Shown here: in pieces, positions 23,995-32,734 of the stretch
How positions within the stretch are numbered: the stretch's first letter is position 1
Layout of the letters: every line of letters starts with the position of its first letter
Origin: Beijerinckiaceae bacterium
GTDB taxonomy: Bacteria; Pseudomonadota; Alphaproteobacteria; Rhizobiales; Beijerinckiaceae
Direction of reading: 5' to 3'
Assembly: GCA_019753285.1 (NCBI GenBank)
Contig: JAIELD010000084.1
Coordinates: 1 to 33,453 of the forward strand
Length of the DNA stretch: 33,453 nt
Position numbers and translations under genes: made by a program
The notes under the pieces: model-generated
Databases searched by the model: none
What the model was told of the DNA's origin: nothing
The model's input: the letters and a program-made list of their open reading frames with translations, nothing else

Positions 23995-24702
23995 TCAGGG
24001 CGTGGTTCGCTTGCGTCTCCGGCTTTCCGGCACCGGATAGGAGGACACGCCATCGAGCGATATCTCGCCCGGAGCGTCGATCTGCGGAGCGCCGGCCGAC
24101 AGCCCTGCCTCGTCGGGCGTATCGGCGTACCGGCCCTCGATGTTGCGCTGGCGCGGCACGAACGTGCCAGGCGGCGGCGCGAAATTGGTGCCCGAGAAGC
24201 CTGGCTTGCCGATCGCGGGCTTGGCGGCGTTGCGCTGCGGCACGCCGCCGACGAGCGGCTTGCGGCTGGTGTCGATCAGCACCTGAAGCGCATCGCCGCT
24301 CGCGGACAGCACGACCGAGAGCAGTGGGGGCGCATATGTGACCTGCGCAGGCGTAATCGGCGGGGGCGGTCGCCCGCCATAGGAGGGCGGGTTGAACACG
24401 ACGCAGACCTTGTAGCGCGCATTGCACTCCGGCCTTGTCTTGAAGCGCGGCGCGCGCTCGCGATAGACGTCCCAGGCGTCATCGAACGCGTCGATGCAGG
24501 TCTTTTTGGAGAAATGCCCTCTGAACACGCACTCATAGACGTTGGCGTAGGTGCCTTGAGTGTTTGTCGTTTGGATGCTTTTGCCTTGCGCCTGCGCTCT
24601 CGAGGGCGACGGCATGACGAGGAGAGCCAATCCCGAAAGCGCCAGGATCACGCCGATCAGTGCTGGCAGTCTGAGGCGCGGAAATCGCAGTCGAAAGGGC
24701 AT
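23995..24702 (-). CDS. Exported Pro-rich protein with DUF1190-like cysteine region
   Basis: A 235-residue protein. An N-terminal hydrophobic segment (about residues 10-30) ends in a likely signal cleavage site P-S-R-A-Q-A. The mature N-terminus has C-V-F-R-G-H-F-S-K-K-T-C, then A-P-R-F-K-T-R-P-E-C and K-V-C, spacing that resembles DUF1190 (E. coli YgiB) proteins. The rest is Pro/Gly-rich and low in structure, ending in a basic R-R-R-K-R tail. The ATG at 24702 has GGAGAGG upstream. It lies 54 bp after fabI and 96 bp before the histidine phosphatase on the same strand. The family call is tentative. Confidence 0.65.
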   Translation of the reverse strand: MPFRLRFPRLRLPALIGVILALSGLALLVMPSPSRAQAQGKSIQTTNTQGTYANVYECVFRGHFSKKTCIDAFDDAWDVYRERAPRFKTRPECNARYKVCVVFNPPSYGGRPPPPITPAQVTYAPPLLSVVLSASGDALQVLIDTSRKPLVGGVPQRNAAKPAIGKPGFSGTNFAPPPGTFVPRQRNIEGRYADTPDEAGLSAGAPQIDAPGEISLDGVSSYPVPESRRRKRTTP

Positions 24703-24756
24703 GGGCCTCTCCGGCAAACGCATCGGGCGCAACGTCCGGCCAAGGTCGGTCCGCTG

Positions 24757-25575
24757 CTAATCCTTATCGAGCGACAAATCCGGCGCCTCGGGGTTTTTCA
24801 TGCCGACCACATGGTAGCCGGAATCGACATGATGGACCTCGCCCGTCACGCCGCGAGACAAATCCGAGAGGAGATACATGCCGGAATCGCCGACCTCATC
24901 CGTCGTCACGGTGCGGCGGAGCGGCGAGTTATATTCGTTCCATTTGAGAATGTAGCGAAAATCGCCGATGCCGCTGGCGGCGAGCGTCTTGATGGGGCCT
25001 GCAGAAATGGCGTTGACGCGGATGTTCTTCGGCCCGAGATCGGCCGCCAGATAGCGCACGCTCGCCTCGAGCGCGGCTTTGGCGACACCCATCACGTTGT
25101 AGTGCGGCATCCATTTCTCGGCACCGTAATAGGTGAGGGTCAGCAGCGAGCCGCCCTTCGTCATCAGCGGTTCGGCGCGTTGCGCCACGGCGGTGAAGGA
25201 ATAGCAGGAGACGAGCAGAGATTTCGTGAAATTGCCCTCAGTCGTCTCGACATAGCGGCCGGTAAGCTCGTCCTTGTCGGAAAACGCGATGCAATGGACC
25301 ACGAAATCGAGGCCACCCCACAGCGCCTTCACATTGGCGAAGACCGCGTCGAGCGAAGCCGCATCCGTCACGTCGCAATGGCCGACGACATGGCCGTCCA
25401 GTTCGCTGGCAAGCGGGCGCACGCGCTTCTCCAGCGCCTCTCCCTGAAAGCTGAACGCGAGTTCCGCCCCCTGTGCCCGGCAGGATTTGGCGATGCCCCA
25501 GGCGATGGACCGGTTGTTCGCAAGCCCCATGATCAGGCCGCGTTTGCCAGCCATCAGCCCATTCGTCGCCACCAT
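24757..25575 (-). CDS. fabI: Enoyl-[acyl-carrier-protein] reductase (NADH)
   Basis: A 272-residue FabI-type short-chain reductase, the last step of each fatty acid elongation cycle. The N-terminal G-L-A-N-N-R-S-I-A-W-G nucleotide site is typical, and the active pair is Y159-x6-K166 within M-P-H-Y-N-V-M-G-V-A-K, preceded by L-T-Y-Y-G-A-E-K. S-A-G-P-I-K-T-L-A-A-S-G-I follows. ATG 25575 has GGAG eight bases upstream; the frame continues to 25617. It is the Rhizobiales copy normally found near dnaJ and pdxH. Its leader has a short hairpin right before the ribosome site. Confidence 0.95.
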   Translation of the reverse strand: MVATNGLMAGKRGLIMGLANNRSIAWGIAKSCRAQGAELAFSFQGEALEKRVRPLASELDGHVVGHCDVTDAASLDAVFANVKALWGGLDFVVHCIAFSDKDELTGRYVETTEGNFTKSLLVSCYSFTAVAQRAEPLMTKGGSLLTLTYYGAEKWMPHYNVMGVAKAALEASVRYLAADLGPKNIRVNAISAGPIKTLAASGIGDFRYILKWNEYNSPLRRTVTTDEVGDSGMYLLSDLSRGVTGEVHHVDSGYHVVGMKNPEAPDLSLDKD

Positions 25576-25590
25576 GAACACATCTCCAGC

Positions 25591-25610
25591 ACCCGATGAC
25601 CGCGTCGGGT
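25591..25610 (-). promoter_or_regulatory. Leader hairpin before fabI
   Basis: ACCCGA (25591-25596) and TCGGGT (25605-25610) form a perfect 6-bp stem with an 8-base loop, 15 bases before the fabI ATG and directly upstream of its GGAG. There is no T-run. It may influence initiation, or be chance in GC-rich DNA. The rest of the 25576-25805 gap shows nothing I can name. Confidence 0.3.
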
Positions 25611-25805
25611 TTCGCACCGCACCGTGCTATCGAATGATCGGCCTACGGGAAAGTCCCTCATCCGGCCCATCCGGACAAACGAGCGACCAGTCGCGCCCGG
25701 AATGCTCCCGACCGGCGGATTCTTGCTGATCGCCGGGCGGCAATCATGCCGGAACGCCTCGCCGGTCTAAGGAGAGCGTTCGTATATGAACAATCACGAT
25801 TTATA

Positions 25806-26747
25806 TCAAACGGTAAAATCGCGGCGTTTCTTCAGCATCGCCTCGAGGTCTGCGTCGCCGCGCGGCAGGATGATATTGACCGTGACGAGAAGATCGCCAG
25901 CGGGCTGCCCCGTCTCGCCCTGGGAAGCAGGCAACCCCTTGCCCCGCAGGCGGAATGTGCGGCCGCCATCGGTCTGCTTCGGAATCGTCATCTCGATCGC
26001 GCCGGTCAACGTCGGAACGCGGACCGTACCTCCGAGATAGGCATCAGCCAGCGGCACGTCGAGCCTGTGGACAAGGTCGCGGCCCTCCACCTTGAACAGT
26101 GGATGCGCCGCGTAGCGAATTTTCAGCAGCGTGTCGCCCGCGCCGCGCCCGCCGGGGCCAGGCCGCCCCTGGCCGCGCAGCCGGATCACCTTGCCTTCCT
26201 TGACGCCGACCGGGATCGTTACCTCGAGTTCGCGACCGCCCGGCAGAACCACGCGGCGGCTGCCGCCATTGGCGACATCCTCGAGCGTCACGGAGAGATC
26301 GGCCTCGATGTCGAGGTTCGGCGCCTGCTCGCGGCCGCGCCCGCCCATCTCCGCACCGAACTCTTGCCCGGCGAAATCCGGTGACCGGCCGGCGAACCCC
26401 TTAAAGATTTCGGAAAAGATGTCGTGCTGCCGGCCGCGCGGACCGCCGAAGCCGGCCGAAAACCCCTGCTGGCCGAACCCGCCGGGGCCACCGGCGGAAA
26501 ACCCTTCGAAACCGGCGGCGCGCGGCTTGCCCTCATTATCGATCTCGCCGCGATCGAACTGGGCGCGCTTTGCCGCATCGCCAAGGATGTCGTTGGCGTT
26601 GGTGGCTTCGGCAAACTTCTCCTTCGCGGACGGGTCGCTCTTGTTGCGGTCCGGGTGATAGCGCTTGGCAAGCTTGCGGAACGCCTTCTTGATCTCGTCT
26701 TCGCTGGCGGATTTGGGAACACCCAAAACCTCGTATGGATTGCGCAT
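25806..26747 (-). CDS. DnaJ-domain co-chaperone, CbpA type
   Basis: A 313-residue J-domain protein. The J domain (residues 1-68) starts N-P-Y-E-V-L-G-V and contains the H-P-D motif in R-Y-H-P-D-R-N, which stimulates the ATPase of DnaK. A Gly/Phe-rich linker (about 80-150) follows, then two C-terminal substrate-binding beta domains (L-S-V-T-L-E-D onward, with G-D-T-L-L-K-I). There are no C-x-x-C-x-G-x-G zinc fingers, so it is the CbpA/DjlA-like class rather than DnaJ proper. ATG 26747 is chosen at the edge of the J domain. The gene sits between fabI and the surface-antigen lipoprotein, the usual Rhizobiales order. Confidence 0.93.
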   Translation of the reverse strand: MRNPYEVLGVPKSASEDEIKKAFRKLAKRYHPDRNKSDPSAKEKFAEATNANDILGDAAKRAQFDRGEIDNEGKPRAAGFEGFSAGGPGGFGQQGFSAGFGGPRGRQHDIFSEIFKGFAGRSPDFAGQEFGAEMGGRGREQAPNLDIEADLSVTLEDVANGGSRRVVLPGGRELEVTIPVGVKEGKVIRLRGQGRPGPGGRGAGDTLLKIRYAAHPLFKVEGRDLVHRLDVPLADAYLGGTVRVPTLTGAIEMTIPKQTDGGRTFRLRGKGLPASQGETGQPAGDLLVTVNIILPRGDADLEAMLKKRRDFTV

Positions 26748-26898
26748 GGTCGCCTGGTTCAGCCTGTCAGGTTGATGCCGCCTCCTCACCGAACGGTGCG
26801 GGCCTGACCTCCCTCGGAGGCCGTCGTCTCAAGTTCTATATGTGTAATTGCAGGCGCTTGCGCAATCCGCATCGGAGCGTGCAGCGCCGTCCGGGGCG

Positions 26899-27456
26899 CT
26901 AAAAAAGGCTGCCGGCATGCGGGATTTTGCGCGATGTCGTCCTTGAGGGAGCCGCCGGCGCGGCGTTGTCCTCTATGGCCCATTCGCCTGGGCCCTGCCG
27001 GCAGGCGATCCCTTGCGGATTCGTGGTGACGCCGCCGAGGTTGAGCGCCGCCTGGAATGGCCGGCAGACGAGGTTGCTGCGCACGGTGAAGGCCCCCGTT
27101 GCGGCGAAGCTGCCACTCGCCTTGGTTTCGGGATTGTCCCAGCGTACGGGACTTCCATTGCCCTGTGGATCGAGCGCGACGGCGAGCGCCGCCTTGGCAC
27201 GCCGCCAATCCTCGCCGGTCAGCTTGTCGGACAGTGGCGCTTTTACCGGCCGGAGCGAGCCTGTGTTGATCTCGTCGTCGCCGGCGAAAGAGGCGATGGG
27301 GTCCGTGATGCTGCAGCCGCCGAGCGCGCTCGACGCCGCGATCAGGAAAATTCCGGCACAAGCGCGCGCAAAGCGCCCTCCAAGGTTGCGCTTCGAGCGA
27401 ATGCCTTTATCTGTTGCGCAACCAAACGCTGCGCCGGACGCAAAACCGCTACGCAC
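26899..27456 (-). CDS. RT0821/Lpp0805-type surface lipoprotein
   Basis: A 185-residue lipoprotein. A basic N-terminus and hydrophobic stretch end in S-A-L-G-G-C, a lipobox with C48 as the lipidated residue. The C-terminal half has the features of the RT0821/Lpp0805 (17-kDa surface antigen-like) family: [24 protein letters not shown], a C-R-P-F segment and G-x-A-C-R. It should sit in the outer membrane or periplasm; the function is unknown. The GTG start at 27456 has GGAG and AGG upstream. It is divergent from pdxH, 52 bp apart, with three TTAA tetramers between them. Confidence 0.82.
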   Translation of the reverse strand: MRSGFASGAAFGCATDKGIRSKRNLGGRFARACAGIFLIAASSALGGCSITDPIASFAGDDEINTGSLRPVKAPLSDKLTGEDWRRAKAALAVALDPQGNGSPVRWDNPETKASGSFAATGAFTVRSNLVCRPFQAALNLGGVTTNPQGIACRQGPGEWAIEDNAAPAAPSRTTSRKIPHAGSLF

Positions 27457-27508
27457 GACCTACTCCACACTTGCAGCCTTAACCTTAATTAAGCGGAGCA
27501 ATCGGTTA

Positions 27509-28126
27509 ATGTTCAGTGACTTTACCGAAGCAAACGAACCATTTTCTCTGTTCCGGCAGTGGTTCGAGGAGGCCGCCAAGAGCGAGCCCAACGACCCGAA
27601 CGCCATGTCGCTCGCCACCGTCGATGCAGGCGGCCTGCCGGACGTGCGGACCGTGCTGCTGAAAGGCTTCGACGAGCGCGGCTTCGTCTTCTACACCAAC
27701 ACGGAGAGCGCCAAGGGCGAGGAGCTGAAGGCGAACCCCAAGGCCGCGATCAATTTTCACTGGAAGAGCCTGCAGCGGCAGGTGCGGGTGCGCGGCCTCG
27801 TGCAATCCGTGAGCGACGCCGAGGCCGACGAGTATTACCAGTCGCGCCCCAAGATTTCACGCATCGGCGCATGGGCGAGCCAGCAATCGCGACCGCTTTC
27901 CTCGCGGGCCGCGTTCGAACAGGCTGTCGCCGATCTGGAGGCGAAGTTCGGCGACGGCCCGATCCCACGCCCGCCGCACTGGAGCGGCTTCCGGATCGTG
28001 CCCCTCAGCATCGAATTCTGGCATGACCGGCCGTTCCGGCTGCATGACCGCATTGTGTTTCGCAGAAGCGCGACCGATGATGGCGCTCCCGGCGGTGCCT
28101 GGGACCGGCAGCGGCTTTATCCCTGA
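27509..28126 (+). CDS. pdxH: Pyridoxamine 5'-phosphate oxidase
   Basis: A 205-residue FMN enzyme that makes pyridoxal 5'-phosphate from pyridoxine or pyridoxamine phosphate. Seen: P-N-A-M-S-L-A-T-V, the FMN/PLP segment [18 protein letters not shown], the W-K-S-L-x-R-Q-V-R-V-R-G stretch, S-x-I-G-A-W-A-S-x-Q-S, and the C-terminal [10 protein letters not shown] and W-x-R-x-R-L-Y-P. Length matches the family. GGAG lies 11 bases before the ATG. FMN dependence links it in principle to ribB and aroC in the window. It is followed by an SDR gene after 18 bp. Confidence 0.97.
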   Translation: MFSDFTEANEPFSLFRQWFEEAAKSEPNDPNAMSLATVDAGGLPDVRTVLLKGFDERGFVFYTNTESAKGEELKANPKAAINFHWKSLQRQVRVRGLVQSVSDAEADEYYQSRPKISRIGAWASQQSRPLSSRAAFEQAVADLEAKFGDGPIPRPPHWSGFRIVPLSIEFWHDRPFRLHDRIVFRRSATDDGAPGGAWDRQRLYP

Positions 28127-28144
28127 CCCCGAAACGGAGCCTTC

Positions 28145-28915
28145 ATGCCAGACCAGACCAACCAGGATGCGGTCAAGAGCGAAAACCAGCGCCGCAAGGT
28201 CATGCTGCTGACCGGCGCTTCGCGTGGCATCGGTCATGCGACCGTGAAGCGCTTCGCCTCGGCGGGTTGGCGCATCATCGCCTGCTCCCGCGAGCCGGTT
28301 CCAGAGAATTGCCCCTGGGGCGGGCGGGAGGATCATGTCCAGGTCGATCTCTCCGATGCGGCCGACACGCTGCGCGCGATCGAGGACATCCGCGCTCGTC
28401 TGGAGGACGGCAAGCTCGACGCGCTCGTCAACAACGCCGCGATCTCGCCCAAGGGCGAAGGAGGCGCGCGTCTCAACGCGACGGCGACCGAATTTGACGT
28501 CTGGCAAAAGGTGTTCCAGGTCAATTTCTTTGCCCCGATCCTGCTGGCGCGCGGCCTGATCGAGCCCTTGCGCAAGGTGCGCGGCTCGATCGTCAACGTC
28601 ACCTCGATCGCCGGATCGCGCGTGCATCCCTTTGCCGGAGCGGCCTATTCGACCTCCAAGGCCGCGCTGGCGGCGTTGACGCGCGAGCTTGCGTCGGATT
28701 TCGGGCCTGTCGGCGTCAGGGTAAACTCGATCTCGCCCGGCGAGATCAACACATCGATCCTGTCGCCCGGCACGGAAAAGATCGTCGAGACGCTGCCGAT
28801 GAAGCGGCTCGGCACGCCGGACGAAGTGGCGAAAGCGATCTACTTCCTCGTCACCGAAGCATCGAGCTATGTCACCGGAGCAGAGCTTCACATCAATGGC
28901 GGGCAGCACGTTTGA
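28145..28915 (+). CDS. Short-chain dehydrogenase/reductase
   Basis: A 256-residue classical SDR. The dinucleotide site T-G-A-S-R-G-I-G is at 23-30, N-N-A-A at 96-99, and the catalytic Ser154, Tyr168 and Lys172 (Y-S-T-S-K) are in place; I-N-G-G near the end is typical. The first 17 residues are an extra polar leader. The ATG has GGAG upstream. The gene lies 18 bp after pdxH and overlaps the Nudix gene (TTGA), so it is inside a four-gene run. The substrate cannot be predicted. Confidence 0.92.
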   Translation: MPDQTNQDAVKSENQRRKVMLLTGASRGIGHATVKRFASAGWRIIACSREPVPENCPWGGREDHVQVDLSDAADTLRAIEDIRARLEDGKLDALVNNAAISPKGEGGARLNATATEFDVWQKVFQVNFFAPILLARGLIEPLRKVRGSIVNVTSIAGSRVHPFAGAAYSTSKAALAALTRELASDFGPVGVRVNSISPGEINTSILSPGTEKIVETLPMKRLGTPDEVAKAIYFLVTEASSYVTGAELHINGGQHV

Positions 28916-29346
28916 CGGAAGTGCCGCCCCGCAGGCCGCAGATCGCCGTTTCCACCGCCGTGTTCCGGGATGGGAAGGTACTGCTCGCATCGCGCATGGC
29001 CGCGCCCTCGCTCGGGCTGTTCTCGCTGCCCGGCGGACGGGTCGAATATGGCGAGACGCTTGAAGAGGCGGCGCTGCGGGAACTTGACGAGGAGGTCAAG
29101 GTGAAGGCGCGCATCGTCGGCTTCACCGACCATGTGGAGATCCGCGATGTCGATGAGGCGGGCCATCTGAGGTTCCATGGTTTTGTCTGCGTATTCGCCG
29201 CCCGCTGGCTGAGCGGCGAACCGCAGACAGGCCCCGAAGCCGGCGAGGTCGTCTGGGCCGATGAGGCGACGATCGCCGCGCTGCCGACGACCCATCGCCT
29301 GGCGGAGGTGGTGGCGAAAGCCGCCGCCATCGTCGAAGGGGCGTGA
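28912..29346 (+). CDS. Nudix hydrolase
   Basis: A 144-residue Nudix protein. The Nudix box G-G-R-V-E-Y-G-E-T-L-E-E-A-A-L-R-E-L-D-E-E, starting near residue 41, has all Mg2+-binding glutamates. The family hydrolyses nucleoside diphosphates linked to another group; the lack of other recognisable features leaves the substrate open. It resembles the ADP-ribose pyrophosphatase-like group common next to TIGR02301 genes in Rhizobiales. The start is a TTG overlapping the SDR stop by four bases; a GTG at 28921 is also possible. Confidence 0.9.
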   Translation: MTEVPPRRPQIAVSTAVFRDGKVLLASRMAAPSLGLFSLPGGRVEYGETLEEAALRELDEEVKVKARIVGFTDHVEIRDVDEAGHLRFHGFVCVFAARWLSGEPQTGPEAGEVVWADEATIAALPTTHRLAEVVAKAAAIVEGA

Positions 29347-29355
29347 GCGTCTGAC

Positions 29356-29832
29356 ATGCTGCGGATCGCGATCCTCGGAGCCCTTGTCGTCCTGTTTCCG
29401 TTGACCGCCGGCCCAACGCCCGCCGGTGCGCAGCAAAGACCGGCGACCGAACAGAAGGGACGCGCGCCGCCGGCGCAGCAGAAGAAGGAGGCGGAACCCG
29501 AGCCGCCGCCAGAGCAGCCACCGCCCTACGAGCCGCAGACGCTGAAGCTCGCCGAGTTGCTCGGCTCGCTCGCCTTCCTGACGGAGCTTTGTGGACCGCC
29601 GGACGGCCTCAACGACAAGGATGTCTGGCGCAAGAAGGCGCAGGAATTCATGAGCGTCGAGCCTATGTCGCAAGCGCGGCGGGAGCGCTTCGCCGGCGCC
29701 TACAACCGCGGCTTCCAGAGCTATCGCCTCGTCTACCGCAAATGCACCGACAATGCCCGGCTCTCCGTAGAGCGGCTGATGGATGACGGTGCAAAACTCA
29801 CCCGCGAGATTGCCAGCCGTTTCGGCAGTTAA
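29356..29832 (+). CDS. TIGR02301-type exported protein
   Basis: A 158-residue protein with a signal peptide (residues 1-25, ending A-G-A-Q). A Pro/Glu/Lys-rich linker (30-57) is followed by the conserved domain: L-A-E-L-L-G-S-L-A-F-L-T-E-L-C, W-R-x-K-A-Q-E-F-M, F-A-G-A-Y-N-R-G-F-Q-S-Y, and Y-R-K-C-T. The two cysteines may form a disulfide. Proteins of this kind are restricted largely to Rhizobiales and have no known function. It lies 9 bp after the Nudix gene and ends the pdxH-SDR-Nudix run. Confidence 0.82.
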   Translation: MLRIAILGALVVLFPLTAGPTPAGAQQRPATEQKGRAPPAQQKKEAEPEPPPEQPPPYEPQTLKLAELLGSLAFLTELCGPPDGLNDKDVWRKKAQEFMSVEPMSQARRERFAGAYNRGFQSYRLVYRKCTDNARLSVERLMDDGAKLTREIASRFGS

Positions 29833-29895
29833 TATTTCATGCAGTCATGATTTTTGATTTAGCCGAGTGTTTTTGGACAAAGGCCGGCTCTTCCA

Positions 29896-29910
29896 TTAAC
29901 CTTTTTTTAA
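29896..29910. promoter_or_regulatory. CtrA-like binding site
   Basis: TTAA-N7-TTAA is matched exactly (TTAA 29896-29899, CCTTTTT, TTAA 29907-29910), the core of the binding site of the alphaproteobacterial cell-cycle regulator CtrA. It lies 56-70 bases before the ATG of the small gene at 29966, a normal position for CtrA control. A poly-T spacer makes chance matches easier. Confidence 0.45.
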
Positions 29911-29965
29911 GAGCAGGCTCGCCTTGGGCCGAAAGCGGCACTAATCCTTTTGGTTGAAGAACGGA

Positions 29966-30244
29966 ATGACGGACCAGAACGCGATGACCGACAACACCGA
30001 ACAGATCGCAGACGAGTACAAGTTTGCAGCCCAGCGCCGCGCGGCACTGAGCTACGTCAGCGATGCTTTCGAAGAAGGGCGGCTCGATGGCATCGAGCCA
30101 GACTTTCTGACCCAGGCGGCGCTGTTCGCCGCTTTCAAGGCCATGGTCGAGACCTATGGCGAGGAGGCAGTGGCGGAATTTGCTGAACGCCTGCCGACAC
30201 GCATCCGCGAGTTCGAATTTTCTGTCCGCCTGACGACGCAGTAA
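29966..30244 (+). CDS. Small acidic protein, unknown function
   Basis: A 92-residue acidic, helical, soluble protein. Two clear amphipathic helices are D-E-Y-K-F-A-A-Q-R-R-A-A-L-S-Y-V and F-L-T-Q-A-A-L-F-A-A-F-K-A-M-V, followed by E-A-V-A-E-F-A-E-R-L. It has no signal peptide or membrane segment. ATG 29966 has a GGA-containing stretch before it; in-frame starts at 29954 (TTG) and 29984 (ATG) are possible. It looks like one of the small uncharacterised proteins shared among Rhizobiales. A CtrA-like site lies upstream. It converges on rsm22-like, 20 bp apart. Confidence 0.72.
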   Translation: MTDQNAMTDNTEQIADEYKFAAQRRAALSYVSDAFEEGRLDGIEPDFLTQAALFAAFKAMVETYGEEAVAEFAERLPTRIREFEFSVRLTTQ

Positions 30245-30264
30245 AGCGACCTCACCGTCCGTCT

Positions 30265-31227
30265 TCAGGCGTCCAGGCGCTCGCCCCATTTGAGCTTGCG
30301 CGCCGCCTTGAAGCGCGGCTTGTCGCGGCGCGGCAGCATCTCCAACCTCACGCCCGCCGCCGTGCACAGCTTCAGCGTCAGCCCGGCCTTCGTCTCCAGC
30401 GGCGGCGCGAGAATGCGCTGGCCGGCGCGATCGGGAGAGCGGCGCGACACGGCGAGATAGCTGAACTTTTCATCCTCGAACGGCGCCGATGCGCCCTTTG
30501 CCCGGATATGCAGCCTTGAGCGCGCAAGACGCTGCGAGAAATGGCACCAGTCCGGCGGCTCCAGCGGACATTCGCCCTCGCCCGGACACGGCGCGGCGAT
30601 GAACGCGCCTGCCGCCAGAAGCGCGCGGCGCGCCTCAAGGAGATTGCGATGTCCGCCAGGTGTGCCGGGCTCGACGATAAGCAGCAGCCCGTCGCAGGCC
30701 TGCCAGAGAGACAAGGCGAAGCGCGCGGCCGCGTCTTGGCGCAATTCGACCATCGCATAGGCGGCGATCACAAGATCGGCGTGCCGGCCGTCGCCAAGCA
30801 TCGCGATATCCGCTCGCTCGATCGCCGCGGCGCGGATCGCCTCGCTCGGGCTCTCGCCGCCGATCCTGCGGGACAGAGCGAGGAAAGCCGCATTGTGGTC
30901 GAGCATCGTAACGCTCTCGATCCCCGGCAACAGCTCGGCCGCCGCGAAGCTCGCCGTGCCCGGTCCCGCACCGACATCGAGCAGCGAGCGCGGCTGGAAG
31001 CCGGGACAGCATCGGAGTGCTTCATCGAGCGCCGCGGAAACCGCCGCGAAGGTCGCGGGCATGCGCGCGGCGAGATACGCCTTCGCGTCGATCGGGGCTG
31101 CGACCGCCAGCGCGCTCGCCTTGCCATCGCGGTAGGAGGCCGTGAGGCGGCTGCTCGCCTCGGCGAGAGCGCTCCCCGCCTCGCCATCGATGAGGGTTTC
31201 GACAGCGCCCCTCAGCCAGGCCGGCAT
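30265..31227 (-). CDS. Rsm22-family (small ribosomal subunit) methyltransferase-like protein
   Basis: A 320-residue protein with a Rossmann SAM-binding motif, L-L-D-V-G-A-G-P-G-T-A, around residue 82. The family-defining cysteine region is C-P-G-E-G-E-C-P-L, then D-W-C-H-F-S-Q-R, which in mitochondrial Rsm22/METTL17 binds an iron-sulfur cluster. The C-terminus is basic (P-R-F-K-A-A-R-K-L-K-W-G-E). METTL17 supports assembly of the mitochondrial small ribosomal subunit; bacterial members are presumed to act on the 30S subunit. The start is ATG 31227 (GTG 31236 or TTG 31275 possible), none with a strong ribosome site. It is downstream of pyrC-like on the same strand. Confidence 0.85.
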   Translation of the reverse strand: MPAWLRGAVETLIDGEAGSALAEASSRLTASYRDGKASALAVAAPIDAKAYLAARMPATFAAVSAALDEALRCCPGFQPRSLLDVGAGPGTASFAAAELLPGIESVTMLDHNAAFLALSRRIGGESPSEAIRAAAIERADIAMLGDGRHADLVIAAYAMVELRQDAAARFALSLWQACDGLLLIVEPGTPGGHRNLLEARRALLAAGAFIAAPCPGEGECPLEPPDWCHFSQRLARSRLHIRAKGASAPFEDEKFSYLAVSRRSPDRAGQRILAPPLETKAGLTLKLCTAAGVRLEMLPRRDKPRFKAARKLKWGERLDA

Positions 31228-31287
31228 ATCATGGCTCACGAGCGCGGACCTGCTGAAAGACCGTCGCTGCAGCAACGCGGGAGGCGT

Positions 31288-32625
31288 TCACATCGGCACA
31301 TGGGTGTCGCTGAACTTGACCGTCTCGCCATTTGACGGCGTGACGAGTTCGCCCTCCCACATCACGCGGCGGCCGCGCACGATGGTGCCGACCGGCCAGC
31401 CAGTGACGCTGACGCCATCATAGGGCGTCCAGCCACAGCGCGAGGCGATCCAGCCATTGGTGATCGTCTCGGTGCGTTTCAGATCGACGATGGTGAGGTC
31501 CGCATCGTAGCCAACGGCCAGCCTGCCCTTGCCGGCGATCGAGAACAGGCGCGCCGGCCCGTGGCTGGTCATGTCGACGAAGCGGGCGAGCGACAGCCGG
31601 CCGGCGTTCACATGATTGAGCATGGTCGGCACCAGCGTCTGCACGCCGGTCATGCCGGAATGGGACGCTGGATAGGCGTGGCGCTTTTCCTCATGTGTAT
31701 GGGGCGCATGGTCTGAGCCGAGCACATCGGCAATGCCCTGCGTGACGCCGCGCCAGATGCCGGCGCGGTGCGCCTCGTCCCGCACGGGCGGGTTCATCTG
31801 CGCGTAGGTGCCGAGCCGCTCGTAACAATCGGGCGCGACGAGCGTCAGGTGGTGCGGCGTCACCTCGCAGCTCACAAGGTGCTTGTGATCCTTGAGGTAG
31901 TCGATCTCCTCGGCTGTCGAGATGTGGAGAACGTGGATTTTCGCGCCGGTTCTGTGGGCGATGGCGACGAGGCGGCGCGTGCAGTTCAGCGCCACCTCAG
32001 CCGAGCGCCAGACCGGGTGGGATGATGGATCGACCGGCACGCGCAAACCCATGCGCTCGCGCAGCATCGCCTCGTCCTCCGAGTGGAAGGCCGAGCGGCG
32101 GCGGGTCTGCTCGACAATGGCGGTGACGCCGGCATCGTCCTCCACGAGAAGCGAGCCGGTGGAGGAGCCCATGAACACCTTGATGCCAGCCGCGCCGGGC
32201 AGCCGTTCGAGCTCGGGAATGTGTCTGACATTATCGTGCGTGCCGCCGACCCAGAAGGCGAAATCGCAATGCATGCGGTGATGGCCGGCCTTCACTTTCG
32301 CGGCCAGCGTCTCGGCGTCCGTCGTCAGCGGGTTGGTGTTCGGCATCTCGAAGACGCTGGTGACGCCGCCGAGCACGGCGGCCCGCGACCCGGTTTCGAG
32401 GTCTTCCTTGTGCGTGAGGCCGGGCTCGCGGAAATGTACCTGCGTGTCGATCACGCCCGGCAGGATATGAAGGCCGGCGCAGTCGATCGTCTCGCCTGCG
32501 CCGGCGTGCGCAAGATCGCCGAGCGCCGCGATGCGGCCATCCCTGACGCCGATATCGCGTACGCCTGCGCCATCATGATTGACGACGGTGGCCGCGCGGA
32601 AGATCACGTCGAATGCAGGTGTCAT
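31288..32625 (-). CDS. pyrC: Dihydroorotase (amidohydrolase superfamily, type I)
   Basis: A 445-residue amidohydrolase. It closes N-carbamoyl-aspartate to dihydroorotate in pyrimidine synthesis. Seen: I-D-T-Q-V-H-F-R-E-P-G (59-69), where the first metal His of the usual H-x-H is Gln62; E-M-P-N-T-N-P; K149 in G-I-K-V-F-M-G-S; His181, His234 and His258 regions (H-S-E-D, H-V-L-H-I-S-T, T-P-H-H-L); and Asp305 in G-S-D-H-A-P-H. The Q-x-H form occurs in other alphaproteobacterial dihydroorotases as far as I know. Hydantoinase or allantoinase is the alternative, but R-E-P-G and N-T-N-P favour dihydroorotase. It heads a unit with the Rsm22-like gene and is divergent from ygfZ. Confidence 0.85.
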   Translation of the reverse strand: MTPAFDVIFRAATVVNHDGAGVRDIGVRDGRIAALGDLAHAGAGETIDCAGLHILPGVIDTQVHFREPGLTHKEDLETGSRAAVLGGVTSVFEMPNTNPLTTDAETLAAKVKAGHHRMHCDFAFWVGGTHDNVRHIPELERLPGAAGIKVFMGSSTGSLLVEDDAGVTAIVEQTRRRSAFHSEDEAMLRERMGLRVPVDPSSHPVWRSAEVALNCTRRLVAIAHRTGAKIHVLHISTAEEIDYLKDHKHLVSCEVTPHHLTLVAPDCYERLGTYAQMNPPVRDEAHRAGIWRGVTQGIADVLGSDHAPHTHEEKRHAYPASHSGMTGVQTLVPTMLNHVNAGRLSLARFVDMTSHGPARLFSIAGKGRLAVGYDADLTIVDLKRTETITNGWIASRCGWTPYDGVSVTGWPVGTIVRGRRVMWEGELVTPSNGETVKFSDTHVPM

Positions 32626-32734
32626 GATAGGAGCGCGCTTTCGCTTGAGAAGTATCGATGCGCCGCTTAGGTAAGGCATGAGCCAAGCGGAACACCAGCG
32701 TTTTTTGATGGGGCAATCGAGCCCGGGAGGCGAA

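Noticed and set aside
27479-27492. CtrA site before pdxH from three TTAA tetramers
   Set aside because: The spacing between tetramers is 2, 0 or 6 bases, not 7.
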